64,000 bases of DNA, taken from the NCBI RefSeq assembly GCF_030440535.1, contig NZ_CP047117.1, positions 1,240,001 to 1,304,000 on the forward strand. The letters run 5' to 3'. The stretch is from Corynebacterium capitovis DSM 44611. Its GTDB lineage: Bacteria > Actinomycetota > Actinomycetes > Mycobacteriales > Mycobacteriaceae. Position numbers and translations under genes: made by a program. This document shows positions 44,892 through 55,250 of this stretch, one piece after another. Below the pieces are notes generated by a model, which searched no databases, was not told where the DNA came from, and saw only the letters and a program-made list of their open reading frames with translations. Each line of letters begins with the position of its first letter. The first letter of the stretch is position 1.

Positions 44892-46382
44892 ATGCCCTTT
44901 TCGTACATCGCAGAAGAACTGTGGCGGTGGGTCGCCGGCACAGGAATCAACCTCGCCCTCATCCTCGCGTTGGCCCTCCTCATTCCCCGGGCGGGCAGGT
45001 TTGCCAACCGGGTGGTGGAGCGACAGGTGCAAAACAGCGAGAGCGACGACGGCAAGACGCGGCTGGCTATCGCGGGCGTGGGCATCAACATCGTCCAGAT
45101 CCTCGCGTTCTTCCTCATTTTCGTCTACTTCCTCCAGCAACTCGGGTTCTCGCTGGCGGGGGCCGCAATCCCCGCCACCGTGGTGTCCGCCGCCATTGGT
45201 TTTGGTGCGCAGAAGATCATTGCCGACTTCCTCGCCGGTTTCTTCATCCTCACCGAGAAGCAGTACGGCGTTGGCGACTTCGTCACCTTTTCGGGCAACG
45301 GGGTGGAGATCAGTGGTGACGTTATTCAGATCACGATGCGATCCACGCAGATCCGCACCCTCGAACAGGCGACGGTGTCCATCCCGAATTCGACCGCGCG
45401 GATTTGCATCAACCAGTCGAATTACTGGTCGTCTGCGGTTGTTGTCATGCCCGTGCCGCTGCTCGGCTCTGCCAGTGCCGACGAGGCGATCGAGCGTTCC
45501 GAAAACGCGGCTCAGCGTGCGCTGTCCACCCCGGACGTCGCTGAAAAAGTGCTCGGTGAGCTCTCCGTGCACCCCGCCGTCGACGTCAACCCGCCAACGA
45601 GCGTGGGCATGCCTTGGACTGTGGATATCCGGTTTATCGTCCGCGTCGAACCGCTCAGCCAGTGGATGGTCGAGCGCGCGGTGCGGGTCGCTTTGCTCAA
45701 TGAATTCTGGGATGAATACGGGTCCGCCACCGCCATCGACGGCTCACGCTTGGACCATGTGATCACCCACCCGCGGCACACCGAGATGATGCCCGCGGCG
45801 TCCGACTCGCGCGAGCGCTCCGACGAACAGGACACACGCGTTCTCCCCGCAGCTCGCGCGGAAACCGGCAGCGAAGCGGGGCTCTCGATCGACGCTGAGG
45901 ACGACCCCGCGACCGACACCCTGGCCCAGGGCACCGGGGACAACGAGGAGGACACCGGTTCCGCGCCTGCCCGCACTGTGCTCCACGGCACCATGCGCCT
46001 GTCCACCGCGGTCCTGCTTGCCGTATTCGCGGTTCTCCTCATCATCCGCGGCTTGACTCTCGATGCTTCCACCGCGACGTCGAACAATAGCGGGGTCCTC
46101 GCGCCCCCGCCGCGCGAGACGGAGACGCCCGTTCCCGTGAGCACGTCCACTCCTGCTCCCGTCGCACCCACAGCGCCCGCCACGGGGGTGACACCCACTG
46201 CCGAAACCGCCACGGGCTCGGGCTCCCCCGCCTCGCGACCCACCGCAGCAGAGTCGAGCCCGGCGGCATCGTCCTTAGCGGCAACCGAACCTTCGCCGAC
46301 CACCGGCGCTTCCGCCCAGGTTGCCCCTGGGGCGCCGTCAAGCGTAAATGCTCCCCCCACGCAAGCCACGGCCACGCGGTGA
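44892..46382 (+). CDS. mscCG: MscCG-type mechanosensitive channel (glutamate exporter)
   Basis: A 496-residue MscS-family channel. Three N-terminal membrane helices end in the pore helix GFSLAGAAIPATVVSAAIGF followed by GAQKIIADFLAGFFIL; the beta domain has EKQYGVGDFV and TVSIPNSTA. After the MscS core (about 1-290) there is an acidic linker, a fourth membrane helix (LSTAVLLAVFAVLLIIRGL) and a Thr/Ser/Pro-rich outer tail, the layout specific to the corynebacterial MscCG/NCgl1221 protein that opens under membrane stress and releases glutamate and betaine. It is divergent from ilvBNC. It is followed directly by a PH-domain gene (GTGA overlap). Confidence 0.93.
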   Translation: MPFSYIAEELWRWVAGTGINLALILALALLIPRAGRFANRVVERQVQNSESDDGKTRLAIAGVGINIVQILAFFLIFVYFLQQLGFSLAGAAIPATVVSAAIGFGAQKIIADFLAGFFILTEKQYGVGDFVTFSGNGVEISGDVIQITMRSTQIRTLEQATVSIPNSTARICINQSNYWSSAVVVMPVPLLGSASADEAIERSENAAQRALSTPDVAEKVLGELSVHPAVDVNPPTSVGMPWTVDIRFIVRVEPLSQWMVERAVRVALLNEFWDEYGSATAIDGSRLDHVITHPRHTEMMPAASDSRERSDEQDTRVLPAARAETGSEAGLSIDAEDDPATDTLAQGTGDNEEDTGSAPARTVLHGTMRLSTAVLLAVFAVLLIIRGLTLDASTATSNNSGVLAPPPRETETPVPVSTSTPAPVAPTAPATGVTPTAETATGSGSPASRPTAAESSPAASSLAATEPSPTTGASAQVAPGAPSSVNAPPTQATATR

Positions 46383-46924
46383 CTAGCATGTTGTCCATGT
46401 ATGACACGCCGAAAGTGTTCCGCCCCACACGCGAGCACGTGATCGCGATTGTGCTCATGACGGGCATCGCACTTATCGGGATTTCTTGGGCTCCGCTCTA
46501 CCTCGGGTGGCTGCTTCTCATTCCCGTGGCGTGGCTTGCGTGGGTCTACGCGTCGTCGACACGCGTCGGCGAGGACGGAATCGACGTCCGCTACCTCGCC
46601 AAGAAGAACGCGCACATCAAATGGGCGGACCTAGAGGGTATTGCCTTTAAGGGCACACGCGCCCTAGCCACCACACATGACGGTACCGAGTACCTAATGC
46701 CGGGAGTGACGTTCAACTCGCTTCCCGAGCTCGAGGAGGCCTCCCGCGGTCGGATCCGAGACGTCATCACCAGCAGCGCCGAGGCCGCGGACGGGAAGTA
46801 CGAGATTATCGACCGCGGCGGGAACACCGTCCTACTCACGCGGGAGGAGTACGACGAGTACGTACGCCAGCACCCCGACCTCCCCGGACCTCGACCCACG
46901 GGCACCACACAAAGGACTAACTGA
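46379..46924 (+). CDS. PH-domain membrane protein
   Basis: A 181-residue protein with two adjacent hydrophobic segments (about 20-60: [36 protein letters not shown]) and a bacterial pleckstrin-homology-like domain ([21 protein letters not shown] onward). The C-terminal tail is acidic and Arg/Pro-rich. Function unknown. The GTG start overlaps the mscCG stop by four bases; an ATG at 46397 (MYDTPKVF) is an alternative. The same gene lies between mscCG and ilvD in C. glutamicum. Confidence 0.72.
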   Translation: MTSMLSMYDTPKVFRPTREHVIAIVLMTGIALIGISWAPLYLGWLLLIPVAWLAWVYASSTRVGEDGIDVRYLAKKNAHIKWADLEGIAFKGTRALATTHDGTEYLMPGVTFNSLPELEEASRGRIRDVITSSAEAADGKYEIIDRGGNTVLLTREEYDEYVRQHPDLPGPRPTGTTQRTN

Positions 46925-46925
46925 C

Positions 46926-48764
46926 ATGATTCCCCTTCGCTCACGAGTCACCACCGTCGGCCGTCAGGCGGCGGGCGCCCGCGCACTGTGGCGGGCCACC
47001 GGCACAAAGGAAAACGAGTTTGGCAAGCCCATTGTGGCCATCGTCAACTCCTACACCCAGTTCGTGCCGGGCCACGTCCACCTGAAGAACGTCGGCGACA
47101 TCGTTGCAGACGCGGTGCGCGCCGCCGGCGGCATTCCGAAAGAATTCAACACGATTGCGGTAGACGACGGCATCGCGATGGGACACTCCGGCATGCTGTA
47201 CTCCCTGCCCTCGCGGGAGATCATCTCGGATTCCGTCGAGTACATGGTCAACGCCCACACCGCCGACGCGATGGTGTGCATCTCAAACTGCGACAAGATC
47301 ACCCCGGGCATGCTCAATGCCGCGATGCGCCTGAACATCCCCGCCGTCTTCGTCTCCGGCGGCCCGATGGAGGCCGGCAAAGCCATCGCCGTCGAGGGCG
47401 TGACCAAGCCAAAATCAGATCTTATCGACGCCATCTCGCTGTCAGCGGACGAGCGAGTCTCCGATTCCGAGCTGGACCAGATTGCCAACAACGCCTGCCC
47501 CACCTGCGGGTCGTGTTCGGGAATGTTCACCGCGAACTCGATGAACTGCCTAACGGAGGCACTCGGCCTGTCCCTGCCGGGCAACGGCACGACGCTGGCC
47601 ACCCACACCGCCCGGCGCGCCCTGTTCGAGGAGGCCGGTGCGACCATCGTCGAGTTGTGCAACCGCTACTACGGCCAGGGCGACGAGTCTGTATTGCCTC
47701 GCTCCATCGCCTCCGTCGAGGCATTCCGCAACGCAATGGCCTTGGACATGGCCATGGGCGGGTCGACGAACACAGTCCTGCACATCCTTGCCGCGGCTCA
47801 AGAAGGTGAGGTCGATTTCGACCTGACCGACATCGACGACCTGTCGCACAAGATCCCCTGCTTGTCGAAGGTCGCGCCCAACGGCACCGCGCACGTCGAG
47901 GACGTGCACCGCGCGGGCGGCATCCCGGCCATCCTCGGCGAGTTGGATCGCGCCGGTTTGCTGAACAAGGACGTCCACACAGTGGCCTACCCGAGCCTGG
48001 ACTCGTGGCTTGGTGACTGGGACATCCGCGGCCCGCGCCCCACTGAGCGCGCCGTCGAGCTGTACCACGCCGCGCCCGGCGGAGTGAGGACGACCGAAGC
48101 GTTTTCGCAGTCGTCCCGCTGGGAGTCACTTGACTACGACGCAGCCAACGGAGTCATCCACGATGTGGACCACGCCTTCACCTCCGACGGCGGCCTCGTC
48201 GTCTTGCGGGGAAACGTGGCGCCGAACGGGGCGATCCTGAAAACCGCCGGCGTTGAAGAAGGCCTGTGGGAGTTCACTGGCCCCGCGCGCGTCGTCGATT
48301 CGCAGGAGCAAGCTGTGTCCACGATCCTCGCCCGCGAAGTGCAGGAGGGCGAGGTGGTGGTCATTCGCTACGAGGGACCCTCCGGCGGGCCGGGCATGCA
48401 GGAAATGCTCCACCCCACCTCCTTCCTCAAGGGAGCCGGCCTGGGCAAGAAGTGCGCCCTTATTACCGACGGGCGCTTCTCCGGCGGCACCTCGGGGTTG
48501 TCTATCGGGCACATCTCCCCCGAGGCCGCCCACGGCGGGGTAATCGGCCTCATCCGAAACGGAGACACTATCTCCATTTCGGTGGCGAACCGCGAGCTGC
48601 GCCTCGTTGTCGACGATGCGGAACTGGCGCAGCGCCGAGCGGAGATGGAGGCCTCCGACAGCCCGTGGACGCCGAATCGCACGCGCACTGTGTCGAAAGC
48701 ACTCCGCGCATACGCGAAGATGGCGACCTCCGCAGACAAGGGCGCCGTCCGCGAGGTCGACTAA
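46926..48764 (+). CDS. ilvD: Dihydroxy-acid dehydratase
   Basis: IlvD dehydrates dihydroxy-isovalerate and -methylvalerate, the third common step to valine and isoleucine. The 612-residue protein carries the Fe-S ligands in [11 protein letters not shown] and [15 protein letters not shown], plus [13 protein letters not shown] and [19 protein letters not shown] nine bases before the ATG serves as ribosome-binding site, one base past the preceding stop. With ilvBNC about 2 kb away on the other strand, this completes the valine pathway up to transamination. Confidence 0.97.
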   Translation: MIPLRSRVTTVGRQAAGARALWRATGTKENEFGKPIVAIVNSYTQFVPGHVHLKNVGDIVADAVRAAGGIPKEFNTIAVDDGIAMGHSGMLYSLPSREIISDSVEYMVNAHTADAMVCISNCDKITPGMLNAAMRLNIPAVFVSGGPMEAGKAIAVEGVTKPKSDLIDAISLSADERVSDSELDQIANNACPTCGSCSGMFTANSMNCLTEALGLSLPGNGTTLATHTARRALFEEAGATIVELCNRYYGQGDESVLPRSIASVEAFRNAMALDMAMGGSTNTVLHILAAAQEGEVDFDLTDIDDLSHKIPCLSKVAPNGTAHVEDVHRAGGIPAILGELDRAGLLNKDVHTVAYPSLDSWLGDWDIRGPRPTERAVELYHAAPGGVRTTEAFSQSSRWESLDYDAANGVIHDVDHAFTSDGGLVVLRGNVAPNGAILKTAGVEEGLWEFTGPARVVDSQEQAVSTILAREVQEGEVVVIRYEGPSGGPGMQEMLHPTSFLKGAGLGKKCALITDGRFSGGTSGLSIGHISPEAAHGGVIGLIRNGDTISISVANRELRLVVDDAELAQRRAEMEASDSPWTPNRTRTVSKALRAYAKMATSADKGAVREVD

Positions 48765-48781
48765 GCGAGCACCCGTGCGCC

Positions 48782-49573
48782 CTAGGCGAACGGGTTAACT
48801 CCGGTGCCGAACCACCACAGCACGGCCGCGGCCACGATGCCCAGCAGAGCGAAGATCCACGAGCTGGCGAGGGGACGGCGTGCCCACCCGCGGCCGGCAT
48901 CGACCGCGTAAAAACCGGGGCCGGTGAATTGCAGCACGAGGCTCGCTCCGAGCAGGACCACGGGCAGCCACACGTTCGCGTCCCAGGCCAGCACGTTCGC
49001 GCCGTGGCCGGAGCTGTAGACGGAAAAGATCGCGTTAAACCCGGTCACGACCACCGCGACCATCGCGGCCACCGGTGTCAGGAGGCCCAGGATGAGGAAG
49101 ACTCCCGCTGTGAGCTCGAGGGTGGGCACCAAGACGGACAAAACGGAGGCGTAAGGGAAATCGGCGAACTGCGATTCCAGCCCCGAGATGCCGGCCGAGC
49201 CACCGAGACGGAAGAACGTCTTCACTGCGTCTAGCACCAGCACCGAGCCGAGCAGGAGCCTGAGCAAGAGCAGCCCAAGGTCGATAGTCCCCCGACGGGC
49301 TGGAGCTCCATCCCGCCTCGTATCGACGACCTCCGGAACGGACACGGCGCGGGAATCGCCGAGCGGTCGCGGCGCTGGGGCGTCGGCAAGCGGGGCGGCC
49401 ATTGTCAATGAAGTGGTGGGCTCGGAGCCCTTGGCGGAAGGGAGCACTTCGGTCGGCGCGGCCTTGCCGGTGCGTTCGTAGATGGAACCGGCGTTGTAGG
49501 TTGGCACGGATCCTGCGCTGTCGAGGTCGGCGAGGTCATCAGGGGTGACGTTGCGACGGTTCTTGTCGGTCAT
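48782..49573 (-). CDS. DoxX-family membrane protein
   Basis: A 263-residue protein. The first 100 residues are hydrophilic and probably disordered; then four membrane helices follow with the DoxX signature (DLGLLLLRLLLGSVLVLDAV, PTLELTAGVFLILGLLTP). The DoxX/MauE superfamily is linked to quinone or thiol redox chemistry at the membrane, but no partner genes are here. The long N-terminal region is unusual compared with about 130-residue family members. TACATT (49581-49586) ends seven bases before the ATG. Confidence 0.8.
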   Translation of the reverse strand: MTDKNRRNVTPDDLADLDSAGSVPTYNAGSIYERTGKAAPTEVLPSAKGSEPTTSLTMAAPLADAPAPRPLGDSRAVSVPEVVDTRRDGAPARRGTIDLGLLLLRLLLGSVLVLDAVKTFFRLGGSAGISGLESQFADFPYASVLSVLVPTLELTAGVFLILGLLTPVAAMVAVVVTGFNAIFSVYSSGHGANVLAWDANVWLPVVLLGASLVLQFTGPGFYAVDAGRGWARRPLASSWIFALLGIVAAAVLWWFGTGVNPFA

Positions 49574-49643
49574 GGTTAAGAATGTAGGCGAGGTTCCGCC
49601 TATGCGTCGGGACCCTCTGCGGCGTGGCCCTCCCCTACTATAG

Positions 49644-49672
49644 TTGACGTGTCATCATACCTCGGGCACACT
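49644..49672 (+). promoter_or_regulatory. Promoter of the glutathionyl-hydroquinone-reductase-like gene
   Basis: TTGACG (49644-49649) and CACACT (49667-49672) with a 17-base spacer; the ATG follows after six bases, so the transcript would be leaderless. Confidence 0.5.
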
Positions 49673-49678
49673 TGGGCC

Positions 49679-50737
49679 ATGAGCAAACCAGCACGCAACG
49701 CTGCCACCTCCGGCGCCTTCGAACGCGACACTACCTACGTCCGCGACCGATTCGACGCGACGCTTCCCCCTGGTACGCCGCCAGCACAGCGTGACGACGG
49801 CACCTTTGCGTGGCCGGTAGAGCCCGGCCGCTACCGACTCATGGCTGCTCGCGCGTGTCCGTGGGCGCACCGCGCTGTCATCACCCGGCGCCTCCTCGGC
49901 CTCGAGGACGTGATCTCGCTCGGCCTGGCGGGCCCCACCCACGACGCCGACTCCTGGACGTTCGACCTCGACCCGGGAAAGCGCGACCCCGCAACCGGGC
50001 TGGTCCGCCTCAAACAGGCCTACGAAAACCGATACCCAGGTTACCCCAGGGGCATCACCGTCCCGGCGATCGTCGAGGTTGATGGCGCCGACTCTCGCGT
50101 TGTGACCAACTGGTTCCGGCAGATTCCCGTCGATTTCATCGATCAATGGACTGCCTACCACCGCCCCGGCGCGCCTGATCTCTACCCGCGGGAGTTGCGC
50201 GAACGCATCGACGACATCACCGACCGCGTGTACCGAGACGTCAACAACGGTGTCTACCGGTGCGGATTCGCCGCATCCCAGGACGCCTACGAGGACGCCT
50301 ACGCCCAGCTGTGGGCCGCGCTCGACTGGCTCGAGGGTCTTTTGGGCTCCCGGCGGTACCTCGTCGGCGAGCACATCACACTCGCTGACATCTACCTCTA
50401 CGTCACGCTCGTGCGCTTCGACCCCGTCTATTACAGCCACTTCAAGACGTCCCGCCACAAGATCGCCGAGATGCCAAACCTGCGCGGGTACCTCCAAGAG
50501 CTGTTCCAGCTTCCTGGCTTCGGGGACACAACCGACTTCGTCGAGATCAAGAAGCACTACTTCATCACCCACGCGGAAATCAACCCCACCGGCGTCGTCC
50601 CCGTCGGCCCCGACATGAGCTGGTTGAGGGAACCGCACGGAAGGCAGCGTCTCGGCTCCTCCCCGTACGCCCCGTCGACAACGCAACCGGGGCCCATTAA
50701 AGAGGTGGAGGAGCTCAAAAACCCACACGCCTTCTGA
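49679..50737 (+). CDS. Glutathionyl-hydroquinone reductase-like (omega/Xi-class GST fold)
   Basis: A 352-residue protein. The thioredoxin-like domain has the catalytic cysteine in ARACPWAHRAVI; RYPGYPRGITVPAIV and VVTNWFRQI follow; the helical domain has VNNGVYRCGFAASQDAYEDA and GEHITLADIYLYVTLVRFD, both hallmarks of the YqjG/EcsM group. These enzymes reduce glutathionyl-quinones. Corynebacteria use mycothiol instead of glutathione, so the physiological thiol is probably mycothiol (inference). The ATG at 49679 is supported by the promoter geometry. Confidence 0.87.
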   Translation: MSKPARNAATSGAFERDTTYVRDRFDATLPPGTPPAQRDDGTFAWPVEPGRYRLMAARACPWAHRAVITRRLLGLEDVISLGLAGPTHDADSWTFDLDPGKRDPATGLVRLKQAYENRYPGYPRGITVPAIVEVDGADSRVVTNWFRQIPVDFIDQWTAYHRPGAPDLYPRELRERIDDITDRVYRDVNNGVYRCGFAASQDAYEDAYAQLWAALDWLEGLLGSRRYLVGEHITLADIYLYVTLVRFDPVYYSHFKTSRHKIAEMPNLRGYLQELFQLPGFGDTTDFVEIKKHYFITHAEINPTGVVPVGPDMSWLREPHGRQRLGSSPYAPSTTQPGPIKEVEELKNPHAF

Positions 50738-50829
50738 GGGCCGAACTGTAGCGTACGTCCACGTGTTGTTACCCTCGTTACCCGTCCCTGCGCGGGGCGT
50801 TGCTTTGTAAGACAAAGATTGGACGAGTT

Positions 50830-52257
50830 ATGAAAAAATCCGTCAAGGTGGCGCTTGCCTTCGTCGGCTTATTGGTGGGTGCTGGGTTTGCGAGCGGGCA
50901 GGAGGCGATCCAGTACTTCCTGGCCTACGGCTACTGGGGCATCGTCGGGGCGATCGTCGCGGGCATCATTATCGTGCTCGTCGGCTCGACCTTGTTCCAG
51001 CTGGGTAGCTACTACCTGGCCAACGACCACAGCGCCGTGTTCCGCCGAGTGAGCAAACCGGTGGTGTCCACCTTCCTCGACATATCGACCATGTTCACAC
51101 TCTTCGCCATCGGGTTCGTGATGGTCGCCGGGGCAGGATCGAACATGGCCCAGCAATTCGGAACCCCGACCTGGGTCGGTTCCGTCGTGATGACGCTGAT
51201 GTTGTTGGGTTCGGGGTTCTTGAACGTCGACAAGCTAACTAATGTCATCTCGGCGATTACTCCCCTGCTCATCCTGTCGGTCGTCGGCGCCCTCATGGTC
51301 ACGATCGTCAACATGCCAGACCACATCGGCGCCCTCAACGACCTCGCTATGACGAACACCCCCGCCAGCGGCGTGTTCAACAACTGGCTCATCTCCGCCC
51401 TGAACTACTCCGCGCTCTGCATCATCATGGCGGTCTCGATGATCCTGGTCATCGCCGGCTCTCAGCTCAACCCGCGGGAGGCCGGCACAGGCGGGCTCGT
51501 CGGCGGAATGCTGTTCTCCGTGATGCTGGTGATCTTGGTATTCGTCATCTTCGCAAACATGGACGGCGTCATCGGTGCTGACTTCCCGTTGCTCATGGTC
51601 TTCCACAACATGCACCCGCTGGTAGGGCTTGCGGTCTCCGTTGTCATCTACCTGATGATCTACAACACGGCCGTGGGCATGTTCTACGCGATGGCGCGCC
51701 GGCTCACAGCGTCGCGCCCAGAGTTGTTCCGCCCCGTCTACTTCACGGTGGTTCTGATCGGTTTCGCGCTCTCCTTCATCGGTTTCGCCTCGCTGGTCAG
51801 CTGGGTCTACCCCGTCATCGGCTACCTCGGGATGGCCCTCATCGCTGTGATGCTGGGCTCGTGGCTGAAGGACCGTGGGCGGATCCGGGAGGAAACCCGC
51901 AGGCGCGAGCGCCTCGCCGAGCTCGCGGAAACCGCGCTCGAACCCAGCGAGGATGACCTGAGCGCGAGGGAGCGTCGAGAAGTAGAAAGCCTCGTGACCG
52001 AATCTAACGTTGACGAGACCGAACTATGGCAATCCGTCCAGGAAGAAGTCGCCGCCGAGCTCGACGCCGACCCCGTCAGCGAGTTCTCCCTCGACGACGC
52101 CCCCGCGCTGAACCCGGAGCACGAAAACTACGAGGGAGCCCCCGACTCCCCCGAAGACAAGCCCATCGACTGGGAAGCCTACGCCGAGATGTACGAAACG
52201 GGCAGCTTCCCCGCGGTCAAGCCCGAAGCCGGTTCTAGCTCAACTTCTGGGCAATAA
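50830..52257 (+). CDS. YkvI-family integral membrane protein with long acidic cytoplasmic tail
   Basis: A 475-residue protein with about ten membrane helices, opening with [19 protein letters not shown], the conserved YkvI start that resembles the first helix of the APC-type transporter fold. A 115-residue charged C-terminal tail (from [20 protein letters not shown]) is coiled-coil-like, then acidic. Substrate unknown; amino-acid transport is plausible from the fold. ATG 50830 has GGACGAG shortly upstream. Its last 23 bases overlap gatB tail-to-tail. Confidence 0.75.
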   Translation: MKKSVKVALAFVGLLVGAGFASGQEAIQYFLAYGYWGIVGAIVAGIIIVLVGSTLFQLGSYYLANDHSAVFRRVSKPVVSTFLDISTMFTLFAIGFVMVAGAGSNMAQQFGTPTWVGSVVMTLMLLGSGFLNVDKLTNVISAITPLLILSVVGALMVTIVNMPDHIGALNDLAMTNTPASGVFNNWLISALNYSALCIIMAVSMILVIAGSQLNPREAGTGGLVGGMLFSVMLVILVFVIFANMDGVIGADFPLLMVFHNMHPLVGLAVSVVIYLMIYNTAVGMFYAMARRLTASRPELFRPVYFTVVLIGFALSFIGFASLVSWVYPVIGYLGMALIAVMLGSWLKDRGRIREETRRRERLAELAETALEPSEDDLSARERREVESLVTESNVDETELWQSVQEEVAAELDADPVSEFSLDDAPALNPEHENYEGAPDSPEDKPIDWEAYAEMYETGSFPAVKPEAGSSSTSGQ

Positions 52258-53734
52258 GCTTGTTGACCTGACCCGGGTCCGCCTTCCCCTGCGTCGCCTT
52301 CATGACCGCGCCGACAATCGCACCAGTCACCTTCGTGTTGCCGGCGCGGTACTTCTCCACGATGTCCGGGTTCGCTACCAGCGCCTCATCCACGGCCTTT
52401 TCAATGGCGCCATCATCGCGGACAACTTCGAGACCTCGCTTCTCGACGACCTCATCAACGCTCCCCTCACCAGCGATCACGCCATCCACAGCCTGGCGCG
52501 CCAGCTTCGTAGTGAGCTTGCCCTCCTTGACCAGCTGCACCACCCTGGCCACGTCTTCCGGGGAAACGCCCACTGCGTCCAGGTCACGGCCTAGCTCGTT
52601 CGCCTTCGACAGAATGTAGGACACCCACCACGCCCGGGCCTCACCCGGTGTGGCGCCGGCCTCCACGGTCTGGACGACCACATCCAGGGCCCCGGCGTTG
52701 ACTAGGTCGCGAAACTCCTTCTCGGGCAGCTTCCACTCGTCGCGAATGCGCGCGCGTCGCACCCAGGGCAGCTCCGGCAAAGTTTGCCGGATCTCCTCCA
52801 CCCACTCCCGCCTAGCGACGACCGGCGGAAGATCCGGATCGTTGAAATAGCGGTAGTCGCTCGCCTCCTCCTTCGGGCGGCCTTTCAGCGTCGTGCCGTC
52901 CTTTTCCTGGTAGTGGCGCGTTTCTTGGACGATCTCCTCCCCGTTTACCAGCGCTCGGGCCTGGCGCTGCATCTCGAACCGAACCGCCTGCTCCACAGAC
53001 TTCAACGAGTTGATGTTCTTCGTTTCGGTCCTCGTGCCAAACTCCTCCTGGCCAATCGGGCGCAGCGACACGTTCGCATCGCACCGCATCGAACCCTGGT
53101 CCATGCGAGCGTCACTCACGCCCAACGCCTTGACCAGCTCGCGCAGCGCCCCCACATACGCCTTAGCCACCTCGGGCGCACGCTCCCCCGCCCCGGTAAT
53201 GGGCTTCGTCACGATCTCGATGAGAGGCACACCCGCTCGGTTGCAGTCCACAAGTGACGCCGTCGCACCCGTGATCCGCCCGGTCGACGAACCCAGGTGC
53301 GTCAGCTTGCCCGTGTCCTCTTCCATGTGCGCCCGTTCGATCTCGACGCGCCACTCAGTCCCGTCCTCGAGGACCACGTCAAGGTAGCCGTCGTACGCAA
53401 TGGGCTCGTCGTACTGCGAAATCTGGTAGTTCTTCGGCTGGTCAGGGTAAAAGTAGTTTTTCCGGGCAAACCTGCTCGACTCGGCGATTGAGCAGTTCAG
53501 GGCCAGTCCGATCTTGATCGCCCACTCGACGCCCTTCGCGTTGACCACGGGCAACGCCCCTGGCAGGCCCAGCGACACTGGGTCGACGTTGCTGTTCGGC
53601 GCGGCCCCGAAGTGCGCGGAGGACGAGGAGAACATTTTCGTCTCGGTCCCCAACTCGACGTGCACCTCCAGACCCATTACCGGGTCGAACTTCTCCAGTA
53701 CCTCGTCGAAATCCATCAGGTCGTAGGCAGTCAT
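52235..53734 (-). CDS. gatB: Asp-tRNA(Asn)/Glu-tRNA(Gln) amidotransferase subunit B
   Basis: GatB binds mischarged tRNA and phosphorylates its aminoacyl carboxylate before amidation. The 499-residue protein has [37 protein letters not shown], the zinc/kinase region and the C-terminal YqeY-like helical domain ([16 protein letters not shown]). It is separated from gatC-gatA by pfkA and others, as in C. glutamicum. TACACT (53742-53747) ends seven bases before the ATG (leaderless). Confidence 0.97.
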   Translation of the reverse strand: MTAYDLMDFDEVLEKFDPVMGLEVHVELGTETKMFSSSSAHFGAAPNSNVDPVSLGLPGALPVVNAKGVEWAIKIGLALNCSIAESSRFARKNYFYPDQPKNYQISQYDEPIAYDGYLDVVLEDGTEWRVEIERAHMEEDTGKLTHLGSSTGRITGATASLVDCNRAGVPLIEIVTKPITGAGERAPEVAKAYVGALRELVKALGVSDARMDQGSMRCDANVSLRPIGQEEFGTRTETKNINSLKSVEQAVRFEMQRQARALVNGEEIVQETRHYQEKDGTTLKGRPKEEASDYRYFNDPDLPPVVARREWVEEIRQTLPELPWVRRARIRDEWKLPEKEFRDLVNAGALDVVVQTVEAGATPGEARAWWVSYILSKANELGRDLDAVGVSPEDVARVVQLVKEGKLTTKLARQAVDGVIAGEGSVDEVVEKRGLEVVRDDGAIEKAVDEALVANPDIVEKYRAGNTKVTGAIVGAVMKATQGKADPGQVNKLIAQKLS

Positions 53735-54001
53735 GGCCTACAGTGTAGTTCTCCAGCATTGGTACCCGTGTTGTGAGGGCAACGCGTTTCTCAGAGTTCG
53801 GCGATTCCCCACCACGACCCATCGAGCAAGAGTCCGCTGCCCCTTGCACTAGTGGCGACGGCGTAATCGACAGCGCAAAGAAACGAGAGATCAATGCTGT
53901 CCTGGAAGCCCGTGGATTCAACCCACTGCCCGACGAAGCTCACTCGCAGTGAACGAGAGCGATTGGCCGGCCGGGGTAAAAACCCTTCTGCCACGTGCTT
54001 A

Positions 54002-54595
54002 CTAAGCCCCCGACCGGTGCCGAGTCTTTTCCACCCGCGCCTCCAACCCGCACTTCACGGTCGGCCACTCGTAGTCGAGGATGGAGTAGATGCAGGAGTC
54101 GCGCACGGTGCCGTTGCTCATGATCCGCTGGCGTCGCAACGTGCCCTCGTAGGTGGCGCCGAGTTTTTCTAGAGCGCGGCGCGACTGCCAGTTCATGGAG
54201 TGGCAGCGAAACTCCGCGCGGATGAAGCCGAGCTCCTCGAAGGCGTGGGTGAGCACGAGGAGCTTGAGGCCTGCGTTGATGCCGTTGCCTTGCGCCTCGG
54301 CACCGAGCCAGGTGTAGCCCAGCTCGCAGTGCCGGTTGTGTTCGTCAATGTTGTACATGCAGGTCACGCCGACGGCGCGCCCGGCCGCGAGGTCGATGAC
54401 AGCCCACGGAGCGTAATTGTCGCTGCCGAGCAGGAACTCGATCTGGGCGGCGACCCCTTCAGGCGAAGGCACGTGATCGACGTACCAGATCCTGCCCAGG
54501 TCCCCGGCCGCGGCGCGCAGGTCCTCTGCGTGTACACCGCCCAGCGGCTCGAGCCGGACCAGCGCGTTTTCCATCACCACCGAGTGCCCAGTCAT
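54002..54595 (-). CDS. GNAT-family N-acetyltransferase (RimJ/RimL type)
   Basis: A 197-residue acetyltransferase. The N-terminal ENALVRLEPL, then GVTCMYNIDEHNRHCELGYTW, the acetyl-CoA-binding region AEAQGNGINAGLKLLVLTHAF (normally Q/R-x-x-G-x-G/A; the Q-G-N-G-I-N is present) and NWQSRRALEKLGATYEGTLR match the ribosomal-protein-type subgroup. Substrate unknown. TAGACT (54602-54607), six bases upstream of the ATG, lies within the decayed transporter gene. Confidence 0.88.
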   Translation of the reverse strand: MTGHSVVMENALVRLEPLGGVHAEDLRAAAGDLGRIWYVDHVPSPEGVAAQIEFLLGSDNYAPWAVIDLAAGRAVGVTCMYNIDEHNRHCELGYTWLGAEAQGNGINAGLKLLVLTHAFEELGFIRAEFRCHSMNWQSRRALEKLGATYEGTLRRQRIMSNGTVRDSCIYSILDYEWPTVKCGLEARVEKTRHRSGA

Positions 54596-55232
54596 TTGAG
54601 TAGTCTACTCGACGTGCAATGAGAACGAGCAGGGCTCCGGAGAGGTTGTGCCACACCGAGAAGACCGCCCCGGGCAGCGCGGCGAGTGGGCTGAGGTAAG
54701 CCGCGGCCAGGGTGGCGGCGAGCCCGGAGTTCTGCATGCCCACCTCGATGGCCATGGTGCGCGCGACGGGCTCGGGCTGGCGGGTCAGTCGACCCGTAGC
54801 GTAGCCCAGCGCGTAGCCGAGGGCGTTGTGGATCACGACAGCGGCCAGCACGATAAGGCCCGCCTGCACGATCTTGTCGCGGGAGCCGAAGACGACGATG
54901 GCGACGATCAGCGAGATCGACACGACGGAGACCCACGGCAGCACGGGCAGCACGGCCTCGATGGCCTTCGGCAGGACGAGGCGGAGTACCAGCCCGGCGA
55001 CGACGGGGAGGAAGACCATCTGCAGGATGGACAGCGCCATCGACGAGGCGCTGACCGGCATGTATTCGCCGGCGAGCCAGAGGGCGAGCACCGGGGTCAC
55101 GAGGGGCGCGAGCAAGGTGGAGATGGAGGTCATGGTGACGGAGAGTGCGACGTCGCCACGCGCGAGGTAGCTCACGACGTTTGAGGAGGTCCCGCCCGGC
55201 GCGCAGCCGACTAGGATGACCCCTGCGGAATC
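54459..55232 (-). pseudogene. Bile-acid:sodium symporter (BASS) family remnant
   Basis: The readable part starts at GVILVGCAPGGTSSN and runs VVSYLARGDVALSVTMTSIS through several membrane helices to VWHNLSGALLVLIA. In intact BASS proteins the G-C-C/A-P-G-G motif is about 80-100 residues from the start; here a TAA (55233-55235) stands a few codons before it and pfkA begins its tail 16 bases further, so the N-terminal half is gone. The C-terminal end loses similarity after IARRV and runs 137 bases into the GNAT gene. C. glutamicum has an intact BASS gene in this neighbourhood. Confidence 0.72.
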
Positions 55233-55250
55233 TTAGTCCCGCCAGATGAA

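Noticed and set aside
53791..53994. A 67-codon open frame on the minus strand between gatB and the GNAT gene, starting GTG.
   Set aside because: No ribosome-binding site at usable spacing, no -10 at the leaderless distance, and no recognisable motif. The 53735-54001 interval otherwise holds only the gatB promoter.
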